Below, one piece after another: positions 59,091-64,000 of a DNA stretch of 64,000 bases (its first letter is position 1; each line of letters begins with the position of its first letter). The notes beneath the pieces were generated by a model. That model did no database searches. It worked only from the letters and a program-made list of their open reading frames with translations, and was not told the origin of the DNA. The DNA is from JAAYBF01 sp963715445 (GTDB lineage: Bacteria; Actinomycetota; Thermoleophilia; Solirubrobacterales; Thermoleophilaceae), in contig OY970240.1 of the NCBI GenBank assembly GCA_963715445.1, positions 1,550,001 to 1,614,000 on the forward strand, given 5' to 3'. A program made the position numbers and the translations under genes.

Positions 59091-60225
59091 GGTGGCGGAT
59101 GGTAAGTGCGTGGGCGGCGCCCCTGACGTGCCTGCGACTATCCTCTGGCCGATCCACGCCTCGCTGACGCAGCAGCTCCGCTCCGCTCCGCCCAGCCTCC
59201 ACGGGGCCGGAGACGCCTACTTCGGGCTCGCGTGGTCCGCCCTCGAGTGGCTCGAGCAGACGGTCCAACCGGGCATGACGACGCTGGAGACGGGATCGGG
59301 CGCATCGTCGATCGTCTTCGCCGCGCGAGGTGCCTCGCACACGGTGATCTCGCCCGCTCCAGGCGAGCACGACCGCATTCGCGCCTGGTGCGGCGAGCAC
59401 GGCATCTCCACCGAGAACGTCACGTTTCTCGCCCAGCCGTCCGATGAGGCGCTCACCGGTGGATGGAGCCCCGAGCCACTCGACCTCGCGCTGCTCGACG
59501 GCGCGCACCTCTTCCCGTTCCCGGCACTCGACTGGTTCTTCACCGCGCGGCAGCTGAAGGTCGGCGGTCGCATCGTGCTCGACGATGCCTACCTGCCGTC
59601 GGTGAACATGGTCGTGCGGTTCCTGGAGTCGAGCCCGTCCTGGGAGCTCGAGGGTGCCATCAGCTACCGCACGGTCTGCTTCCGCAAGCTCGACGACGAG
59701 GTCGATTACGACTCGATCGGACGCCGCTTCGACCGTGTGCCGCGGTTCGGCTATCTCCCGCTGCCGGCGCGAGCAGCGGCCTATGCGCGCCACTTCCTGA
59801 TCGACCGCTCGCCGCGCGTGCAGCGGGCGATCGCGCGGCTGCGCGGCTGCGCGGCTAGTCCGCGTCGGCGCGCGGCCCGACGAGCATCCCGGCGGCGAAC
59901 GCTGGAGTTATCGCCGCCTGGAAGAGGCGGTCGGCCGGTCGTGCGCGCCGCGGCAGCGGATCGAGCCGGCGTCCGAGCCGCCGGCCTTCCTGGCCGGCGT
60001 GGAAGGCGCGACGCAGCATCGAGCGCCAGGTCGCCCGGCCCGGGCGGATCGTGTGGAAGACGACGGCCGAGGGCTCGTAGCGCACGCGCCATCCCTCGCT
60101 GCGGGCTCGTTCGCAGAGCTCGACCTCCTCGCCGGCGAGCTGCGAGCCGGGGCCGAACCCCAGCTCGAGCGGGAACGGCTCGGCCGGCACGCGCTCGAGG
60201 TCGATCGCGTAGCTGGTGCCCATGA
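59089..60225 (+). CDS. Class I methyltransferase-like protein, apparently extended by a frameshift
   Basis: As read, the frame has 378 residues, but only about the first 256 look like a natural protein. That part has a SAM-type Rossmann pattern (TLETGSGASSIVFAA, about 63-77; LALLDGAHLFPFPALDWF; GGRIVLDDAYLP). From about residue 257 it is Arg/Pro-rich and antisense to the glycosyltransferase gene at 59855. Three perfect copies of an 8-base repeat lie at the break. With one copy fewer, a TAG would follow directly in frame. The start is also uncertain (GTG at 59128 fits well), because the ATG overlaps the opposite gene. Confidence 0.6.
   Translation: MVADGKCVGGAPDVPATILWPIHASLTQQLRSAPPSLHGAGDAYFGLAWSALEWLEQTVQPGMTTLETGSGASSIVFAARGASHTVISPAPGEHDRIRAWCGEHGISTENVTFLAQPSDEALTGGWSPEPLDLALLDGAHLFPFPALDWFFTARQLKVGGRIVLDDAYLPSVNMVVRFLESSPSWELEGAISYRTVCFRKLDDEVDYDSIGRRFDRVPRFGYLPLPARAAAYARHFLIDRSPRVQRAIARLRGCAASPRRRAARRASRRRTLELSPPGRGGRPVVRAAAADRAGVRAAGLPGRRGRRDAASSARSPGPGGSCGRRRPRARSARAIPRCGLVRRARPPRRRAASRGRTPARAGTARPARARGRSRSWCP
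59833..59856. repeat. Three tandem copies of GCGCGGCT at a frame break
   Basis: The 8-bp unit occurs three times without change and is followed by AG. The TAG at 59856-59858 is out of frame with the methyltransferase-like gene. Loss of one unit would put it in frame. The same CTAG also supplies the stop of the opposite gene. Confidence 0.85.
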
Positions 60226-60742
60226 TCCGCGGCACGTCGATCGGCTCGTCGCCGAGCTCGAAGAGCGAAAGGAAATCTCCCGCCAGCGCGGTGCGGAACA
60301 GCCGCGGCGGGCGATCGGTCCAGCGCGCGGGGCAGCGCGCGCCGACGATCGCGACGCGATCCGCGCGATCGAAGGCGCCGCGCATCGCCGCTGCCCATCC
60401 GGGTGTCGGCAGCGCATCGGCGTCGAGGAACAGCAGATAGCGGGTACGCGCGCCGGCCACGGCGCGGTTGCGCGAGTCCGACACCCCTTGCGAGTCCGGC
60501 GCCGCCACGTAGCGGATCGCGTCGCCGCGCTCGGCGCAGACCCGGCGCACACCGTCCCCGCGCGACATGTCGATCACCAGAACGGGCTCGGCCATGCCCT
60601 CGCCGATCGTCACGTCGAGCGCCTCGGCGAGGAAGCCGGGGTCGTCGTCGCAGGTGACCATCGCCGGCGTGACGTCGGGCAGGCCCTTTCGCGGAGCGAT
60701 GGCGCCGACGTCGCTCGCCGCCTGGGGATCGGTGTCGGCCAT
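59855..60742 (-). CDS. Glycosyltransferase family 2-like
   Basis: The protein has 295 residues. A GT-A domain is visible: TPAMVTCDDDPGFLAEAL, VLVIDMSRGDG, VSDSRNRAVAGARTRYLLFLDADALPTPGW (metal site DAD), and GEEVELCERARSEGWRVRYEPSAVVFH. The C-terminus is basic. It uses the CTAG stop shared with the opposite strand. The gene is intact. Confidence 0.85.
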   Translation of the reverse strand: MADTDPQAASDVGAIAPRKGLPDVTPAMVTCDDDPGFLAEALDVTIGEGMAEPVLVIDMSRGDGVRRVCAERGDAIRYVAAPDSQGVSDSRNRAVAGARTRYLLFLDADALPTPGWAAAMRGAFDRADRVAIVGARCPARWTDRPPRLFRTALAGDFLSLFELGDEPIDVPRIMGTSYAIDLERVPAEPFPLELGFGPGSQLAGEEVELCERARSEGWRVRYEPSAVVFHTIRPGRATWRSMLRRAFHAGQEGRRLGRRLDPLPRRARPADRLFQAAITPAFAAGMLVGPRADAD

Positions 60743-60782
60743 GTACCGATTCTAGATCCGGGCGGGATAGGGTCGTCGCGTC

Positions 60783-62033
60783 ATGGCGTCCCTCCAGACC
60801 GACGCCGCGCGGCGGCCTCTGCGCCTGCTCGGCATCAACAACAGCTACCCGCCGGCCGCCCGGGGCGGCTACGGCGAGATCTGCGCCGACGTGATGAGCG
60901 GTCTCGCGGCGCGCGGCCACGAGGTGACGATGCTCACCTGCGGCGAGGGCTTCGATCCCCGGGCATCCAGCGCCGCCGACGCGGTCGACGGCGTCGAGGT
61001 CAGACGCGAGCTCGACTACGTCCTGGCCCCCTGGCGTCGGCCCATGGCCGGGCTGCGCGCCGTCACCCATGACGCACGGGTCATGGACGAGGCGCTCGCC
61101 CAAGGCCTGGACGCCGTGATCGTCTGGCACTGCCGAGGGATCGTGAAGACCTCGCTGCGGATGGCGCACGAGGCGGGCGTGCCGGTTCTCTACCAGCTCC
61201 ACGACCGCTGGGTGCTCTACGAGCGTCCGGGCTCGCTGCACCTGCCGTGGGCTCGACTTGACCGCCTTGGGGCGCGGCTGCCGCGAGAGCTGATCGGTCG
61301 CGTCGCGGCTTCACGGATCGAGCTGCGGGCGCCGCGAATCGAGCGTGACGGCGTCGTGTGCTTCGTCAGCGAATGGCTCGAGCGCGAGCACACGCGCCGG
61401 GGCTGGCGACCGCGCCGGCGCGAGGTCGTTCGCTGCGGGGTCGATGTGGATGCCTTCGCGCGCCCGACGCCTCCGGCCCAGCCTCCGCGGAGGCTGCTGT
61501 TCGCCGGCCGGATCGAGCCGCGCAAGGGGCTCGACGTCGCCGTGCGCGCGTTGGCCGCGAGCGACAGGGGCCTCACGCTCACCGTCGCCGGACCCGTCGA
61601 CGAGCCGGCCTATCTCGAGCGCGTTCGCATGCTCGCGGCGGAGCTCGGCGTCGCCGAGCGCATCACATGGCTCGGCGAGGTTCCACGGACGCGCGTGCGC
61701 GATCTGCTGCAAGACCACGACGTCCTCGTCTTCCCCTCGATCGGGGTGGAGGCCTACGCGCTCGGGCTGCTCGAGGCGCTCGCCGCCGGGACGCTCGTGA
61801 TCACCAGCGCTCCCGGCGGCCCGCAGGAGTACCTGCGCCATGACGTCAACGCGCTGCTGTTCGAGCCAGGCGACGTGACCGGGCTGGTCGCCGCACTGAC
61901 CAGGCTGCGCGAGGAGGAAGGGCTCGCTGCGCGGCTGCTCGGGGGGGCGAGGCGCACGGCGGACGAGATCTCGCTCCGGGCGATCGTCGATCAGCTGGAG
62001 ACCCTCGTCGATCGCGCTGTGCGGGCGGCATGA
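60783..62033 (+). CDS. Glycosyltransferase family 4
   Basis: The protein has 416 residues. GINNSYPPAARGGYGEICADV starts the acceptor half, and the donor half has LLFAGRIEPRKGLDVAVRAL and EAYALGLLEALAAG (EX7E). It is joined to the flippase gene by an ATGA overlap, so the transferase and exporter are made together. Confidence 0.88.
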   Translation: MASLQTDAARRPLRLLGINNSYPPAARGGYGEICADVMSGLAARGHEVTMLTCGEGFDPRASSAADAVDGVEVRRELDYVLAPWRRPMAGLRAVTHDARVMDEALAQGLDAVIVWHCRGIVKTSLRMAHEAGVPVLYQLHDRWVLYERPGSLHLPWARLDRLGARLPRELIGRVAASRIELRAPRIERDGVVCFVSEWLEREHTRRGWRPRRREVVRCGVDVDAFARPTPPAQPPRRLLFAGRIEPRKGLDVAVRALAASDRGLTLTVAGPVDEPAYLERVRMLAAELGVAERITWLGEVPRTRVRDLLQDHDVLVFPSIGVEAYALGLLEALAAGTLVITSAPGGPQEYLRHDVNALLFEPGDVTGLVAALTRLREEEGLAARLLGGARRTADEISLRAIVDQLETLVDRAVRAA

Positions 62034-63583
62034 CCGAGGGCGCCGACTTCCGGAGCGCCGAGGAGGATTCGGCCGCGCGCGAGATAGCCAGCAGCGGCTC
62101 GGCCGGTTCGAACAGCCTGCTCGCGGCGGCGCTGCTCGGGTCGGGCGCGACTGTGGTCGTCGGGCTTCTCGGAGTCCTCCGCACGAAGGTGCTGGCGGTC
62201 GGCCTCGAGCCTGACGGGTTCGGCCTCTACGGTCAGGTCTTCACGCTGCTCGCCGCGCTCAGCGCGGCATCTGGGCTCGGCCTCGGGCTCGGGACGACGC
62301 GCGTCGTAGCCGAATGCCGCGCTCGCGGGGACCGAGACGGCCTGAAGACCGCGCTCGAGGTGTCGTTCTCGCTGCCGCTGGCGGTGGCCGCGGTGCTGGC
62401 CCTGCTGATCGCCGCGTCGTCCGGCGTCCTCGCCCCGTGGCTGCTCGACGACGATCGCGCGCTGCTGATCGTGTTCGCCGCCCTGACCGTCCCGATCGTC
62501 GCGGTACAGGGCCCGCTCGTCCACGCGCTGCAGGGCTTCCGCGACGTCGCCGGCGTCCAGGGCTCCAACATCTTCTTCGGCATCACGCTGACGCTCGCCT
62601 CGATCGTCGGGGTGGTGGTGGCGGGCCTCGAGGGAGCGGTGGTCGCTCTGGCGGTCGGGAACCTGGCCTTCGCGGCAGCTCTGAGCTGGAGGCTCCGCGG
62701 GCTCGTGCGCCGCACCGGCATCAGGCTTGCGCTGCTCGCCGGCCTGCGCCCCGAGCGCCTGCGCGAGCCGATCGTCCGTGGGATGCTCGGCATCGGCTTC
62801 GCCTCGCTCTTCGTCGGCGTCGCGGCGACGGTCGCGGAGCTCGTCGTCAGGACGTTCGTCCTGAAGGGCGACGGCGTCGCCGCGGCGGGGATCTTCCAGG
62901 CGCTGCAGCTGATCTCGGTCCAGCTGCTCGGGGTGATCGTCGCCTCCGTTGTCTTCCTGAGCTTCACGGCGATAACCGAGGCCCATACCGCCGGCGATCG
63001 GGAGCGCGTTCGCTCGACGATCGACGACACCCTGCGCCTTGCACTGCTGCTCGTCCTGCCGGTGCTCGTCACGCTCGGGCTGTTTCGAGAGGACGTCATC
63101 GGGATCTTCCTCAGCGCCAAGTTCGGGGAGGCGGCGGACCTCCTTCCGCATCAGCTCGTCGGGGACGCGCTGCGGACGGTGGCATGGGTTCTCGGCGCCG
63201 CGCTCGTCCCGCTCGGCCTCACGCGGATGTGGATGGCGACGACTCTCCTCAGCGTTCTCGCGTACATCGTCGCCGCCGCCATCCTCGTGCCCGCGCACGG
63301 GCTCGACGGGGCGGTCACCGCCTACATCGTCGGTTGGGGGGTCGCCATGGTCCTGACCGCCGGAGTGCTCGCCCGGAGAGGCGTCCTTGCGCTCAGCGCG
63401 CTGACGATTCGCACGCTCCTGTGCTCGGTGGTCGCGGTCGGCCTCCTCGTTACGCCCGAGCCGGACTGGCCGCTCGCCGTGCTCGCCGCCGTGGCCTTCG
63501 CCGGCCTGCTGGCGGCCGTCGGCACCGCTCGGGACGAGCGGACGGCGCTGCTCGCACGCGTTCGCAGGCTGCTCGGGCGCTAG
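62030..63583 (+). CDS. Wzx-type polysaccharide flippase 2
   Basis: The protein has 517 residues with about 14 transmembrane helices and a hydrophilic N-terminus of about 25 residues. TKVLAVGLEPDGFGLYGQVFTLLAALSAASGLGLG is typical of the polysaccharide_synt/RfbX start. It exports lipid-linked glycan. Its stop overlaps that of the convergent DUF268 gene in a CTAG. Confidence 0.87.
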   Translation: MTEGADFRSAEEDSAAREIASSGSAGSNSLLAAALLGSGATVVVGLLGVLRTKVLAVGLEPDGFGLYGQVFTLLAALSAASGLGLGLGTTRVVAECRARGDRDGLKTALEVSFSLPLAVAAVLALLIAASSGVLAPWLLDDDRALLIVFAALTVPIVAVQGPLVHALQGFRDVAGVQGSNIFFGITLTLASIVGVVVAGLEGAVVALAVGNLAFAAALSWRLRGLVRRTGIRLALLAGLRPERLREPIVRGMLGIGFASLFVGVAATVAELVVRTFVLKGDGVAAAGIFQALQLISVQLLGVIVASVVFLSFTAITEAHTAGDRERVRSTIDDTLRLALLLVLPVLVTLGLFREDVIGIFLSAKFGEAADLLPHQLVGDALRTVAWVLGAALVPLGLTRMWMATTLLSVLAYIVAAAILVPAHGLDGAVTAYIVGWGVAMVLTAGVLARRGVLALSALTIRTLLCSVVAVGLLVTPEPDWPLAVLAAVAFAGLLAAVGTARDERTALLARVRRLLGR

Positions 63584-64000
63584 TCCTTCGGCCGGACGAA
63601 GTGGAACAGCCCGCAGGCGTAGCTCTCGCCGGCGAGCTCGTCGAGCTCGCGGTGCCGGCGGAAGCGACCCTGGTCGTCGACGCCGGCGAACTCGACCAGA
63701 TCGAGCTCGGGGAACATCGCGACGACGTCCTCGGGCGCATGGATGCGATGGGCGTTGAAGCAGGTGCGAGGACGCCCGACGGGTCCGGAGAACAGCAGCT
63801 GGCCCTCCGGCGCGAGGACCCGCTGGAGCTCCGCCGCGGCCTTGCGCGTGCCAGCCGGGTCGAGCGGATCTCCGTAGCGGCCGAGCCCGATGTGCTCGGC
63901 GACGTGCAGGCACGACAGGGAGGGCAGCGAGCGGTCCTCGAAGGGCATGTCGAGGATGCTGCCGGCGACCGACGTCAGGCCCTCGATGTCCACCTCGAGC
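63580..64000 (-). CDS. DUF268-family protein, 5' end outside the window
   Basis: The visible part is 140 residues and the frame stays open to the window edge. It carries DUF268 hallmarks: SCLHVAEHIGLGRYGDPLDP, AAAELQRVLAPEGQLLFSGPVG and CFNAHRI. These are methyltransferase-like Rossmann proteins. It is likely part of the glycan cluster continuing to the right. Confidence 0.85.
   Translation of the reverse strand, partial: LEVDIEGLTSVAGSILDMPFEDRSLPSLSCLHVAEHIGLGRYGDPLDPAGTRKAAAELQRVLAPEGQLLFSGPVGRPRTCFNAHRIHAPEDVVAMFPELDLVEFAGVDDQGRFRRHRELDELAGESYACGLFHFVRPKD

Noticed and set aside
61991..63913. Long minus-strand frame opposite the second flippase
   Set aside because: It is antisense to a clear Wzx gene and rich in Arg, Asp, Glu and Gln with no fold signature.

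Overview
The window is high-GC DNA with dense, often overlapping genes. It looks like an actinobacterial chromosome, or a large integrated element in one. The WYL regulator resembles actinobacterial PafB/PafC, the secretion genes resemble the PrgI/VirB4/TrbL/VirD4 set of Gram-positive conjugative elements, and start codons are often GTG. A Thermoleophilia/Solirubrobacterales-type host is plausible, but this is a guess from overall character, not from a marker gene.

Layout. (1) 1-1.9 kb: the end of a sigma-factor-like gene, a small hypothetical gene and a membrane-anchored secreted protein. (2) 1.9-16.0 kb, minus strand: a compact 11-gene type IV secretion/conjugation operon. In transcription order it encodes a muralytic transglycosylase-like/M23 protein, a lipoprotein, two small membrane proteins, a TrbL/VirB6-like channel protein, a PrgI-like protein, a VirB4 ATPase, a ParA-like protein with a ruined P-loop, a SpoIIM-like membrane protein, a two-helix membrane protein and a VirD4/TraD-like coupling ATPase. 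Most junctions are ATGA/GTGA overlaps or gaps of a few bases. No relaxase or integrase is visible. (3) 16.0-16.87 kb: a divergent intergenic region with palindromes. (4) 16.87-31.3 kb, plus strand: an accessory block. It holds an RDD membrane protein, three OB-fold/HD proteins related to YhaM-type nucleases (one with the HD residues intact, two degraded), two tandemly duplicated modules of small proteins, a two-repeat Cys/His protein, a PafB-PafC-like WYL regulator, and a RecA homologue that has lost the P-loop, Walker B and catalytic residues. Almost every gene in this block has its own hairpin-containing leader. (5) 31.36-31.89 kb: a MarR regulator with an inverted-repeat operator and a separate 24-bp perfect palindrome. 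(6) 31.9-64 kb: a surface-polysaccharide cluster with an O-antigen ligase/polymerase-like protein, two Wzx-type flippases, about fifteen glycosyltransferases, WecG/TagA, pyruvyl transferase, a DegT aminotransferase next to a NeuD-like acyltransferase, Fcl-like and Rmd-like nucleotide-sugar enzymes, methyltransferases and a DUF268 protein.

How the parts may work together. The minus-strand operon should build a conjugative or secretion channel: wall-opening enzyme, inner-membrane channel, assembly ATPase and coupling ATPase. The divergent plus-strand block looks like the cargo or maintenance part of the same mobile element. It combines nucleic-acid-binding proteins, a RecA pseudo-ATPase and a WYL-type regulator, a family often found with mobile elements and defence loci. 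This block is the best candidate for an undescribed system. The right half is a mosaic polysaccharide locus with genes in both orientations and frequent convergent overlaps. One of these overlaps shows a likely recent 8-bp slippage that destroyed a stop codon.
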